64,000 nt of DNA. Origin: Streptacidiphilus albus JL83. Its GTDB lineage: Bacteria; Actinomycetota; Actinomycetes; Streptomycetales; Streptomycetaceae. The stretch is taken from contig NZ_JQML01000001.1 of assembly GCF_000744705.1 (NCBI RefSeq), positions 4,598,017 to 4,662,016 on the forward strand, in the 5' to 3' direction. The notes beneath the pieces are model-generated. The model saw nothing but the letters and a program-made list of their open reading frames with translations. It had not been told where the DNA came from and made no database searches. Position numbers and translations under genes: made by a program. Shown here one piece after another: positions 51,549 through 60,853 of the stretch; the stretch's first letter is position 1; each line of letters starts with the position of its first letter.

Positions 51549-52355
51549 GTGAGCCAGCCCGATATGCAGCCCGAAGAGAGCCCCTGGGGTTCCGATTCGG
51601 CTCCGGAGGAGCAGCGGTCCGCCGCAGCGGCCGCCGCCAACCCGTCCCGCAGTGCGGCCGCGACCAGCGGCACCCGGGGCCGTGACCTCAGTGTCCGACA
51701 GTTCCCGCTGGGCGACTGGGGCGAGCCGGCCGAGCGTCTTGAGGAGCTCTACCGCTGGTCGGAGGAGCGCGCGCTGGAGGCCGTCGACTGGTACCACCGG
51801 GACCGCCGCTGGAAGCGGCGCGGCGCCAGGGTGCTCCGCTACCTCGCCGTGCTGCTCGGCATCGGCGGCGCGGTGCTGCCGCTGGTCGGGCTGACCGGTC
51901 TCTGGGACAAGGGCGTCGACTGGGGCTACGTGCTGCTGCTGCTGGCCGGCGCCTGCCTGGGCGCGGACCGGGTCTTCGGGCTGACCAGCGGCTGGATGCG
52001 GGACATCAGCACCGGCCAGGCCCTGCAGCGCCGGTTGGAGGCGTTCCAGTTCGACTGGGCCTCGGAGTGCGTCCGCGAGGTGCTCGGCCCGACCGAGGGC
52101 ACCGCCAGCGAGGCGGCCGAGCGCTGCCTGGGTGTGCTGCGCCGCTTCTGCGAGGACGTGTCGGACATGGTCCGCACCGAGACCTCGGAGTGGATGCTGG
52201 AGTTCCGCGCCTCGATGACCCAGCTGCCGACGCAGGCGGCCGGCGTCTGGGGCGGACGGGCCGAGGGCTCGGGCGCCCAGGTGCGGGTGCTGCCCTCGCT
52301 GGGCGGCCGGCCGACGATGCCGCGCCAGCGCCCGCCGGAGTCCCCGCTGCGCTAG
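51549..52355 (+). CDS. SLATT-like two-helix membrane protein
   Basis: The protein starts at GTG 51549 (268 residues), eight bases after AGGGAG. A frame start at ATG 51489 would add 20 residues but lacks a good ribosome-binding site. After a disordered N-terminal 60 residues, the core (about 75-170) has an amphipathic helix ([20 protein letters not shown]) and two membrane helices ([40 protein letters not shown]). This is the pattern of SLATT domains, membrane effectors found with nucleotide-second-messenger defence systems and also in core actinobacterial genes. No such partners lie next to it here. Function unknown. Confidence 0.7.
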   Translation: MSQPDMQPEESPWGSDSAPEEQRSAAAAAANPSRSAAATSGTRGRDLSVRQFPLGDWGEPAERLEELYRWSEERALEAVDWYHRDRRWKRRGARVLRYLAVLLGIGGAVLPLVGLTGLWDKGVDWGYVLLLLAGACLGADRVFGLTSGWMRDISTGQALQRRLEAFQFDWASECVREVLGPTEGTASEAAERCLGVLRRFCEDVSDMVRTETSEWMLEFRASMTQLPTQAAGVWGGRAEGSGAQVRVLPSLGGRPTMPRQRPPESPLR

Positions 52356-52379
52356 CGGGAGGAGCCGGACGGACGGTGT

Positions 52380-52410
52380 CGGGGCGGGTACGCGATGCGT
52401 ACCCGCCCCG
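52380..52410. terminator. 14-bp stem terminator
   Basis: CGGGGCGGGTACGC / GCGTACCCGCCCCG with loop GAT, 25 bases after the SLATT-like gene. It lies between convergent genes. Confidence 0.88.
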
Positions 52411-52444
52411 TCGCGCGGTACGGGGCGGCAGCGGGCGCGGTGCG

Positions 52445-52512
52445 GCCGGGGCCCGGTCGGGGCCCGGTCGGGCTCAGGGTCGGGTCCGGCTCAGGGTCGG
52501 GTCCGGCTCAGG
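52445..52512. repeat. short tandem repeats near a gene end
   Basis: GGGGCCCGGTC occurs twice and GGGTCGGGTCCGGCTCA twice in tandem, running into the stop codon of the minus-strand gene at 52508. They could vary in number between strains. Confidence 0.6.
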
Positions 52513-53155
52513 CGAAGACGACCATCGAGCCCTGGCTGAGGGCGCGGACGGCAGCCGCGTGCAGACCGGTCCAGGCGTGTCGCTCGCGGGCGAAGGGGCC
52601 GTCGTTCCCGGGCGGGGGGTAGGCCGGGCCCTCCAGCGTCGTCGGCGCGACCGGACGCACCGGGATCGGCGGCAGCTGGTGGTCGATCCCGATGTACGGG
52701 GCCACCGCCTGCAGCTCCCGGAGCAGGCCCTGGGCCGAGCCCAGCGGACCGCCGGCCGCCAGCAGCGCGTCGTCGACGATGGGCAGCTCGAAGTCGATCG
52801 GCACGTAGGCGCCCGCGTGGTCGAAGTGCCAGACCAGGTGCGAGCGCTCGGCCGCGTCCTCGAACATCTCCAGCAGCTGCTCGTAGTCCCCGCCGAGTTC
52901 GTCCACCGGGGTGACGTCCAGACCGGTGAGCTGCAGCAGGTAGGCACGGCGCAGGAAGTGCAGCGAGTCGTAGTCGAAGGCCGCTATCGGCTCGACGTCC
53001 CCGCTGAGACCGGGCATGTAGCGGAAGATCGGCACCTCGGGCAGGCCGCAGGCGGTGAGCGAGGCGTTGTAGACCGCGAGGTCCTCCGCGAACGGGTTGT
53101 CGGGGCTGTGGACGAGCACATCGACGAGCGGGACGAGCCAGATGTCACAGGCCAC
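52508..53155 (-). CDS. conserved hypothetical protein, 215 aa
   Basis: Function not recognised. It starts at GTG 53155 as MACDIWLVPLVDVLVHSPDN and has 215 residues. It is acidic in the middle (ELGGDYEQLLEMFEDAAERS) with HLVWHFDHAGAYVPIDFELP, a strongly conserved-looking core, and a Pro-rich segment (LPPIPVRPVAPTTLEGPAYP). The product is soluble with no signal peptide. It resembles a hypothetical family common in streptomycetes. It is transcribed towards the SLATT-like gene. Confidence 0.82.
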   Translation of the reverse strand: MACDIWLVPLVDVLVHSPDNPFAEDLAVYNASLTACGLPEVPIFRYMPGLSGDVEPIAAFDYDSLHFLRRAYLLQLTGLDVTPVDELGGDYEQLLEMFEDAAERSHLVWHFDHAGAYVPIDFELPIVDDALLAAGGPLGSAQGLLRELQAVAPYIGIDHQLPPIPVRPVAPTTLEGPAYPPPGNDGPFARERHAWTGLHAAAVRALSQGSMVVFA

Positions 53156-53273
53156 GGGCACTCCTGGGCGCGTAGGCACCGGTGTCGGGAAACGGTCGGG
53201 TCAACCCTAACTGCTGAGCTGCCGCCGGTCAGCGGTCCGGCGAGAGTGATCAAACAATCGCGCGGCCCGGACC

Positions 53274-54143
53274 TCAGGCCGGGTGCCTGGGCTGCGGCAG
53301 GGCCGCCTCGACCACGGCCTCAGCCGCCCCGACCGCCTCGGCGGCCCCAGTGGTCTCGGCAGCCTCAGCCGCCTCGGCGGCGGAGCGGTGCAGGGCGAGC
53401 CGGAGCCCGGCGGCCCCAGAAGTGTCCGGGCTCTGCCCGCACAGTTCGGCCATCTGCGCCAGCGACTCGTCGTTGTAGCGCAGCAGCATCCGGTGCACGG
53501 CCCGGAAGTCGCCGGCGAGCATGTGGTCCGCCAGCTCCTCGTGGCGGGACCAGCAGTACTGGGCGATGTCGGTGCGGGCGCGCAGGTAGGGCGCGGCGAA
53601 GATCCAGTACTGGACCCGCAGCCAGTCCAGGTAGTCGGTCATCCGCCGGTTGCCTGCCAGCGCCGAGAGTTCGCTCCAGAACCGGCGGTCGCAGCCGACC
53701 AGCAGGTCCAGCTGGCCGTTGCGGGCCGCCTGGGCGGCGGACTGGGCGCGCCGCCGGAGGGACTCCAGCCGCTCCGGGGCGGGCTCCGGCCAGGGGGTGC
53801 CGGCCGCGAGGGCGTTGCCGACCCGGCGGAAGATCGCGTCCATCACCAGGGTCCGGGCCTCGACGACCTCCAGGTAGTCCGCGAAGCTCAGCAGCGGGAC
53901 GGTGAAGCCCCGGTTGGGCTCCATCCACAGCAGGTCCTGGGCGGTGAGGTCGACCAGGGCCTCACGGACCGGGGTCGCCGAGACGCCGTACAGCTCGGCG
54001 ATCTCCTTGACCGTGAACCGGGTGCCCGCCGGCAGCCGGCCGGCCATCATGTCCTCGCGCATCGCGCCGGCGATCTGTTCGCGCAGGCTGTTGCGCTGTA
54101 CCGCGCCCTGGGTGTCGGGACGGAGGAGGGCGCCGGGCGGCAT
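53274..54143 (-). CDS. GntR-family regulator with FCD domain
   Basis: The 289-residue regulator has a winged helix-turn-helix at about 20-80 (IAGAMREDMMAGRLPAGTRF, then IAELYGVSATPVREALVDLT) and a helical FCD domain (about 95-235) that binds small carboxylate effectors. The last 40 residues are an unusual Ala/Glu run (AAEAAEAAETTGAAEAVGAA). The start ATG at 54143 follows GAGGAGG by seven bases. The class III aminotransferase gene begins upstream on the same strand, 148 bases away, so the two may be regulated together. Confidence 0.92.
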   Translation of the reverse strand: MPPGALLRPDTQGAVQRNSLREQIAGAMREDMMAGRLPAGTRFTVKEIAELYGVSATPVREALVDLTAQDLLWMEPNRGFTVPLLSFADYLEVVEARTLVMDAIFRRVGNALAAGTPWPEPAPERLESLRRRAQSAAQAARNGQLDLLVGCDRRFWSELSALAGNRRMTDYLDWLRVQYWIFAAPYLRARTDIAQYCWSRHEELADHMLAGDFRAVHRMLLRYNDESLAQMAELCGQSPDTSGAAGLRLALHRSAAEAAEAAETTGAAEAVGAAEAVVEAALPQPRHPA

Positions 54144-54290
54144 GACGGTCCTCCTCAAGGGGGTGGGGATGCTGGATGATTACGACGAAACGGACTCCAG
54201 CGTAAACAGTACGGCCCCGAACGCCGCCGCACAGCGGAATTCGGGGCCGCATTGGTCCAGACCTCAGGTCAGCGGTCCGGTCCGGGCAGG

Positions 54291-55646
54291 TCAGACGGTG
54301 TGCGCGTCCGCGAGGGTCAGCACCTCGTCCAGGATGGCCAGGCCCTCCTTGACCTCCGCGTCGCTGCTGTTGCACGGCGGGACGACGTGCAGGCGGTTCA
54401 TGTTGACGAACGGCCACAGCCCGCGCTGCTTGCAGGCGGCGGCCAGCTCGGCCATCGGCGCGGCGGCGGGGCCGGCCGCGTTGTAGGGGGTCAGCGGCTC
54501 GCGGGTGGCGCGGTCCTTGACCAGCTCCAGGGCCCAGAACACGCCCATGCCGCGGACCTCGCCGATGACCGGGTGGCGGTCGGCCAGCGCGCGCAGCCCC
54601 GGGCCGATGACGTCCGCGCCGAGACGCTTGGCGTTCTCGACGATGCCCTCCTCGGCCATGGCGTTGATGGTCGCCACGGCGGAGGCGCAGGCCAGCGGGT
54701 GCCCGGAGTAGGTCAGGCCGCCCGGGAACGGGCGCTCGGCGAAGGTCGCGGCGATCGCGCCGCTGATGGCGACGCCACCGAGCGGGACATAGCCGGAGTT
54801 GACGCCCTTGGCGAAGGTCAGCAGGTCGGGGACGACGCCCCAGTGGTCGGCGGCGAACCACTCGCCGGTCCGGCCGAAGCCGGCCATGACCTCGTCCAGG
54901 ATGAAGACGATGCCGAAGCGGTCGCAGATCTCGCGGACGCCGGCCAGGTAGCCGGCCGGCGGGACCAGGATGCCGGCGGTGCCGACGACGGTCTCCAGGA
55001 TGATCGCGGCCACGGTCTGCGGGCCCTCGAAGGCGATGGTCGCCTCCAGGTGCGCCAGCGCGCGCTCGCACTCCTGCGCCTCGTTCTCGGCGTGGAAGTT
55101 GGAGCGGTAGGCGTAGGGGCCCCAGAAGTGGACGATGCCGGAGACGCCGGTCTCGTTGGCCCACCGGCGCGGGTCGCCGGTCAGCGCGATCGCGTTGGCG
55201 GTGGCGCCGTGGTACGAGCGGTAGGTGGAGAGCACCTTCTGCCGACCGGTGTGCAGCCGCGCCATCCGGATGGCGTTCTCGTTGGCCTCGGCGCCGCCGT
55301 TGGTGAAGAAGATCTTGTCGAGGTCACCGGGGGTGCGCTCGGCGATCAGGCGAGCGGCCTCGCTGCGCACGTCCACGGCGAAGGCCGGGGCGAAGGTGCA
55401 GAGCTTGCCGGCCTGCTCCTGGATCGCCGCGACGACCTTGGGGTGCTGGTGGCCGATGTTGGTGTTCACCAACTGGGAGGAGAAGTCCAGGAATCGGTTG
55501 CCGTCGTAGTCCCAGAAGTACGAGCCCTCGGCACCGGCCACGGCGAGGGGATCGATCAGGGCCTGGGCGGACCACGAGTGGAAGACGTGGGCACGGTCGG
55601 CGGCCTTGACGGCCTGCCCCGTAGCGGTGTCGACAGGGATGCTCAT
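54291..55646 (-). CDS. class III PLP aminotransferase
   Basis: The 451-residue enzyme transfers amino groups between an amine or omega-amino acid and a keto acid. PLP-site features are SFYHGA-like TYRSYHGATANAIAL, FILDEVMAGFGRTGEWFAAD and the Schiff-base Lys in LTFAKGVNSGYVPLGGVAIS. FFTNGGAEANENAIRMARLH is the phosphate-binding loop. It starts at ATG 55646 (MSIPVDTATG). It most resembles omega-amino acid-pyruvate or similar aspartate-aminotransferase-family enzymes. Substrate not determined. The GntR gene downstream may sense a related metabolite. Confidence 0.93.
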   Translation of the reverse strand: MSIPVDTATGQAVKAADRAHVFHSWSAQALIDPLAVAGAEGSYFWDYDGNRFLDFSSQLVNTNIGHQHPKVVAAIQEQAGKLCTFAPAFAVDVRSEAARLIAERTPGDLDKIFFTNGGAEANENAIRMARLHTGRQKVLSTYRSYHGATANAIALTGDPRRWANETGVSGIVHFWGPYAYRSNFHAENEAQECERALAHLEATIAFEGPQTVAAIILETVVGTAGILVPPAGYLAGVREICDRFGIVFILDEVMAGFGRTGEWFAADHWGVVPDLLTFAKGVNSGYVPLGGVAISGAIAATFAERPFPGGLTYSGHPLACASAVATINAMAEEGIVENAKRLGADVIGPGLRALADRHPVIGEVRGMGVFWALELVKDRATREPLTPYNAAGPAAAPMAELAAACKQRGLWPFVNMNRLHVVPPCNSSDAEVKEGLAILDEVLTLADAHTV

Positions 55647-55756
55647 GCGCGCCAGCCTACGGAGGCCGCCCAGGCGCGAGAACGGACACTGTGGTAGGCG
55701 ATCCGGAAGCACGGCGACACCTTGTCAATCCGCACGCCGCCGGACCGCCCGGCCGC

Positions 55757-56227
55757 CTACGCCTGGGCGGGCGACATGCTGTAGGTCAGGAAGACGGTCT
55801 TCACCGCGTGGCGGTCGTAGAGGCCGCGGGCGCGGTAGTTGTCCTCGGCCGTGTTCCAGCGGATCACCGGCCAGCCCTCCTCGGCGCCGATCCGGTTCAG
55901 CTCGGCCAGCAGGGCGTCCGCCGCGCCGCCGCCGCGGTAGGAGGGGTCGACGAAGAGGTCGTCGAGGAAGCCGCAGGTCCCGCGCAGCGGGGTGTCGTAG
56001 GCACGGTAGTGAGCGAGGCCGACGGGGGTGCCGTCGGCGTCACGGGCGATCAGGCAGCGGGTCTCCCGGGCCGGGTCGTGGATCCAGGACCAGGCGCGCT
56101 CGTAGTCGGCGTCGGTGAGCTCGGTGCGGTAGAAGGCGGCGTAGCCCTCGAACAGCTCGCGCCAGCGCGGCTTGTCCTCGGGGTGGGGCGGAGTGATGGT
56201 CAGTCCGGTCGTCGTCGGCCCGGTCAT
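55757..56227 (-). CDS. GNAT acetyltransferase 1
   Basis: The 156-residue acetyl-CoA-dependent N-acetyltransferase has the GNAT motif A: FLDDLFVDPSYRGGGAADAL, with R/Q-x-x-G-x-G/A pyrophosphate loop YRGGGAAD, followed by WNTAEDNYRARGLYDRHAV. It starts at ATG 56227. It lies three bases from the next acetyltransferase gene, so the three genes 57433-55757 form one unit. Substrate unknown; it differs clearly from the two paralogues upstream. Confidence 0.92.
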   Translation of the reverse strand: MTGPTTTGLTITPPHPEDKPRWRELFEGYAAFYRTELTDADYERAWSWIHDPARETRCLIARDADGTPVGLAHYRAYDTPLRGTCGFLDDLFVDPSYRGGGAADALLAELNRIGAEEGWPVIRWNTAEDNYRARGLYDRHAVKTVFLTYSMSPAQA

Positions 56228-56229
56228 GG

Positions 56230-56826
56230 TCAGCCTCGTTCCAGTCGTTCCGTCAGTCGGGCCCTGGCGGCGGGCCACTCGTCCAGCAGCAGCGAGAAGT
56301 AGACGCTGTCGCGCCAGCTGCCGTCCGGGCGCTGCCGCTCCCGGCGGTGCACGCTCTCGCGCCGCGCGCCCAGCCGGGCGATGGCGTTCTGCGAGCGCAG
56401 ATTGAAGATGTCGGTGCGCCACTGGACCCGGCCCATGCCCAGCTCCTCGAAGGCGTGGGTGAGCAGCAGCAGCTTGGACTCGGTGTTCACCGCCGTCCGC
56501 CAGGCGGAGCGGGCGTACCAGGTCCAGCCGATCTCCAGTCGCTCGTCCCTGGCGTCGATCTCGTGGTAGGTGGTCCAGCCCAGGGCCCGGCCGGAGTCGC
56601 GGGCGACCACCGCGAAGGCGAGCTGCTCGGGGGCGCGGGCCAGCAGCATCGCGGCGACGGCGCGGAGCTCGTCCTCGGTGCGCGGGGCGGCGACCGGCAT
56701 CCAGCGCCAGATCTCCTCGTCGGCCGCACCGGCGGCGAAGAGCTCCGGGACGTGGTCGAGGGCCAGCGGCTCCAGACGGACGTGACGGCCGGTGAGCGTG
56801 GTGGGGGCGGGTGTCCTCGCGGTCAT
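56230..56826 (-). CDS. GNAT acetyltransferase 2 (RimJ/RimL-like)
   Basis: The 198-residue protein is of the RimJ/RimL type, which acetylates protein N-termini or small amines. Typical features: LTGRHVRLEPLALDHVPELF at the start, LEIGWTWYARSAWRTAVNTE as the acetyl-CoA region, LLLTHAFEELGMGRVQWRTD, and LRSQNAIARLGARRE. It is a close duplicate of the following gene (56837), most similar in the middle third. It starts at ATG 56826. Confidence 0.93.
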   Translation of the reverse strand: MTARTPAPTTLTGRHVRLEPLALDHVPELFAAGAADEEIWRWMPVAAPRTEDELRAVAAMLLARAPEQLAFAVVARDSGRALGWTTYHEIDARDERLEIGWTWYARSAWRTAVNTESKLLLLTHAFEELGMGRVQWRTDIFNLRSQNAIARLGARRESVHRRERQRPDGSWRDSVYFSLLLDEWPAARARLTERLERG

Positions 56827-56836
56827 GGCGCCGCCC

Positions 56837-57433
56837 TCACCCCTCCGCGAGCCGGGCGGTGAGCCGGGCCCGGGCCGTCGGCCACTCGTCGGCCAGCATC
56901 GAGAAGTAGACGGTGTCGCGCCAGCTGCCGTCCGGCCGCACCCGGTGCCGCCGGTGCACGCCCTCGGGCTGCGCGCCCAGCCGGGCGATGGCGTTCTGCG
57001 AGCGCAGGTTGAGGTGGTCGGTCTTCCACTGGACCCGGCCGATGCCCAGGTCCTCGAAGGCGTGGGTGAGCAGCAGCAGCTTGGACTCGGTGTTCACCGC
57101 CGTCCGCCAGGCGGAGCGGCCGTACCAGGTCCAGCCGATCTCCAGCCGCTCGTCCCTGGCGTCCCAGTCCATCAGCGTGGTCCAGCCGACGGCCCGCCCG
57201 GAGGCCAGGTCGATGACGGCGAAGGGGACGTAGGAGTCCGTAGCGGCGAGCAGCCCGGCCGCGACGGCGCGGAGCTCGTCCTCGGTGCGCGGGGTCCAGA
57301 CGCCGAGCCAGCGCCAGACCTCGTCGTCGTCGCCGCCGGCGGCGAAGAGCTCGGGGACGTGGTCGAGGGTCAGCGGCTCCAGTCGGACGTGACGGCCGGT
57401 GAGCGTGATGGGCGAAGGCGTCTTGGCAGGCAT
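56837..57433 (-). CDS. GNAT acetyltransferase 3 (RimJ/RimL-like)
   Basis: The 198-residue paralogue of the 56230 gene has near-identical segments (DARDERLEIGWTWYGRSAWR; NTESKLLLLTHAFEDLGIGR). The first 20 residues and the region around 70-100 differ (VWTPRTEDELRAVAAGLLAA), so substrate specificity may differ. It starts at ATG 57433 and heads the three-gene cluster. No ribosome-binding site problem is seen. The tandem copies probably arose by local duplication. Confidence 0.93.
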   Translation of the reverse strand: MPAKTPSPITLTGRHVRLEPLTLDHVPELFAAGGDDDEVWRWLGVWTPRTEDELRAVAAGLLAATDSYVPFAVIDLASGRAVGWTTLMDWDARDERLEIGWTWYGRSAWRTAVNTESKLLLLTHAFEDLGIGRVQWKTDHLNLRSQNAIARLGAQPEGVHRRHRVRPDGSWRDTVYFSMLADEWPTARARLTARLAEG

Positions 57434-57524
57434 GATCAGACTGTAGGCAGCTTTTGAACTAGGTGCAAATAGTTTCTGCACTAGTGCAGATGTCGACCCC
57501 GGTGGGCCGCCCGGCAGACACAGC

Positions 57525-57560
57525 GCGGCCCCGCCGCTCCGGAGGGAGCGGCGGGGCCGC
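57525..57560. terminator. 16-bp stem terminator of purA
   Basis: GCGGCCCCGCCGCTCC / GGAGCGGCGGGGCCGC with loop GGAG, 40 bases beyond the purA stop codon on the minus strand. Confidence 0.9.
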
Positions 57561-57599
57561 AGGCACTGCAGCGATTTCCGGTCGGTCAGGACCGGAGGC

Positions 57600-58985
<1,386 letters not shown>

Positions 58986-59018
58986 TTACACCGAGAGATT
59001 ACCCGAGGAAGGACCGCG

Positions 59019-60233
59019 GTGTCGGCTGCGCAATCGGCGGGAGAGGCCCTTCTGGTGGTGGTCTCCCCCGTGGCACTGGCCCTGGACGGCGAGTCCGTAC
59101 GGGTCGCCAGGGACGTCCTCGGGGCCGCCTTCGCGATGAAGGCGGTGGTGCCCGAGGACCTCGCCGAACTGGAGCACGCGCTGTCCCGCAGGGGCAGAAG
59201 GCGACTGGTTGTGATCGGTGACGATCAGGCCCTGCACGAGGTGGTGCAGCTGCTCCACCGGCATGCCGAGCTGGAGGCCGGACCGATCGGGATCATCCCG
59301 GTCGGAACCGGGCAATCACTGGGCCTGAGCAGGTCGCTGGGGGCGGCGAGCCGCCCGGTCGAGGCGGCCAGAGCGGTGGCCCGGGGCGCGGAACGCCGGC
59401 TCGACCTGCTGGTCGACGAGGACGGCGGAGTCGTCCTCGGGAACCTGTGGATCCCCGGCCGCGCGGAGCCGCGGGCGGGCCGCGCGGAGGGCTCGGAACC
59501 GGGTCCGCGCGAAGCCGGCGGAGGCCCTCGGGCGACGTCCGAGCGAGCGTCGAATGAACGCACCATGGACGCCGATCCGCACGAGGCATGTTCGCCGAGG
59601 GCGAACAGCGCTGCCTCCGGGCGGGGCTCCGGCGGACTCATCGGGAGCTGGTGCTCCCAACTCGGACGCACCGCACAGGCCGCGGCCCGAGCCGTGACCG
59701 GCCCGTTGCTGGCCCACGGGGACGCACCGGCCGACGGCGAGGGCCTCGGGCACCGGGAACCGTGGCCCGGAGGGTCGGGGCAGCGCGGGAGCAGCGGCGG
59801 GCGGAGCGGGAAGAACGGGGAGTCCGCGGGCGCCGGGGCCGACCGCGCCGGGGCCGGGCGGCCCGGCCAGTACCTCCGGGTCGAGGCCGACGGCCGGCTG
59901 CTGGCCGACCTGGACCGACCGGTCGGCCCGGTCTCGGTCCGCAACGCCTCCGCCGCCGGGAGCGCCTCCGGGCTGTCCGTCCCCGACGACGGCCTGGTGG
60001 AGGTGCTGATCGGGACGGACGCCGAGCTCGGCGCGGCGCTCCGGGTCCGGGCCCAGCGGATCACCGTGACCGGCGGTACGGGCTCGACCGGGAACGGCTC
60101 CGCCCTGTTCACCTACGAGGCCGACCACACCCTCAGCAGCCCGGTCCACGAGCGCACCTGGACCGTCGTACCGGGCGCCTGGCGGCTCACCGTCCCGCTG
60201 GGCACCGGAACCGGCCCTCTCCGGACGGACTGA
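59019..60233 (+). CDS. diacylglycerol-kinase-like protein with degenerate active site
   Basis: The 404-residue protein resembles lipid kinases (DAGK_cat) in the N-terminal 120 residues: LVVIGDDQALHEVVQLLHRH aligns with GGDGTxNEV and IGIIPVGTGQSLGLSRSLGA with PxGTGNxxAR. The key Gly-Asp-Gly-Thr is replaced (GDDQA) and the Asn-Asp of GTGND is GQS. A long disordered Gly/Arg/Glu-rich insertion occupies about 150-290. The C-terminal part (GQYLRVEADGRLLADLDRPV; TWTVVPGAWRLTVPLG) is a beta domain as in DAGK-like proteins. It starts at GTG 59019. Catalytic activity is doubtful. Confidence 0.75.
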   Translation: MSAAQSAGEALLVVVSPVALALDGESVRVARDVLGAAFAMKAVVPEDLAELEHALSRRGRRRLVVIGDDQALHEVVQLLHRHAELEAGPIGIIPVGTGQSLGLSRSLGAASRPVEAARAVARGAERRLDLLVDEDGGVVLGNLWIPGRAEPRAGRAEGSEPGPREAGGGPRATSERASNERTMDADPHEACSPRANSAASGRGSGGLIGSWCSQLGRTAQAAARAVTGPLLAHGDAPADGEGLGHREPWPGGSGQRGSSGGRSGKNGESAGAGADRAGAGRPGQYLRVEADGRLLADLDRPVGPVSVRNASAAGSASGLSVPDDGLVEVLIGTDAELGAALRVRAQRITVTGGTGSTGNGSALFTYEADHTLSSPVHERTWTVVPGAWRLTVPLGTGTGPLRTD

Positions 60234-60250
60234 CGGTCCGTCCGGAGAGG
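60216..60250 (+). terminator. terminator hairpin enclosing the stop codon
   Basis: CCTCTCCGGACGGAC / GTCCGTCCGGAGAGG, a 15-bp stem whose five-base loop TGACG contains the TGA stop codon (60231-60233) of the kinase-like gene. Confidence 0.8.
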
Positions 60251-60348
60251 GGGTGTCGGCAGGCCGGTCCGGCTCCCGGCCCCTGCTCGGCGGCTGCCGG
60301 TGCACCCGACTTAACGGAGCCCTCATCTACGGATGGCAGACTCTTCCT

Positions 60349-60768
60349 ATGAGCATTCACAAGAACCTGCTGGGCGGCCCTGAGCCGACACTGCTTCCGG
60401 AGGACGAGCAGCCGTACCGGCTGCTGGCGGAGCAGTCCGCTTCGCCGGTCCAGGTCGCCGCGGACTTCCCGACGTTCTCGCTCGCCTGGGCCATGCTCGC
60501 GGACGACGCCTTCACCGAGGACCATGTCGTCGAGTCCTACGCCTACGCCCGCACCGGCTACCACCGCGGGCTGGACGCCCTGCGCCGGGCCGGCTGGAAG
60601 GGCCACGGCCCGGTCCCCTGGGACCACCGCGCCAACCGCGGCTTCCTGCGCTGCCTGGCCGCCCTGGCCCGGGCCGCCGATTCCATCAAGGAGACCGAAG
60701 AGGCCGATCGCTGCTGGCAGTTCCTCAAGGACAGCAGCCCGGAGGCCTACGCCGAGCTGAAGCGCTGA
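60349..60768 (+). CDS. DUF3151 family protein (139 aa)
   Basis: The cytoplasmic protein starts at ATG 60349 and shows the DUF3151 pattern: MSIHKNLLGGPEPTLLPEDE, PTFSLAWAMLADDAFTEDHV, YAYARTGYHRGLDALRRAGW and GPVPWDHRANRGFLRCLAAL. Function unknown; it is widespread in actinobacteria, commonly near fba, as here. No enzyme motif is visible. It ends 30 bases before a strong bidirectional terminator. Confidence 0.92.
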   Translation: MSIHKNLLGGPEPTLLPEDEQPYRLLAEQSASPVQVAADFPTFSLAWAMLADDAFTEDHVVESYAYARTGYHRGLDALRRAGWKGHGPVPWDHRANRGFLRCLAALARAADSIKETEEADRCWQFLKDSSPEAYAELKR

Positions 60769-60799
60769 CGCTTCGACAGCGCCGCCACCCGGAAGACAT

Positions 60800-60838
60800 C
60801 GCGCCCCCGTACCCGGTCGGACCGGGTACGGGGGCGCG
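60800..60838. terminator. 17-bp stem bidirectional terminator
   Basis: CGCGCCCCCGTACCCGG-type stem (60800-60816 with 60822-60838) with loop TCGGA between the convergent DUF3151 and fba genes. Confidence 0.9.
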
Positions 60839-60853
60839 TCGGTGCGCTGCCGA

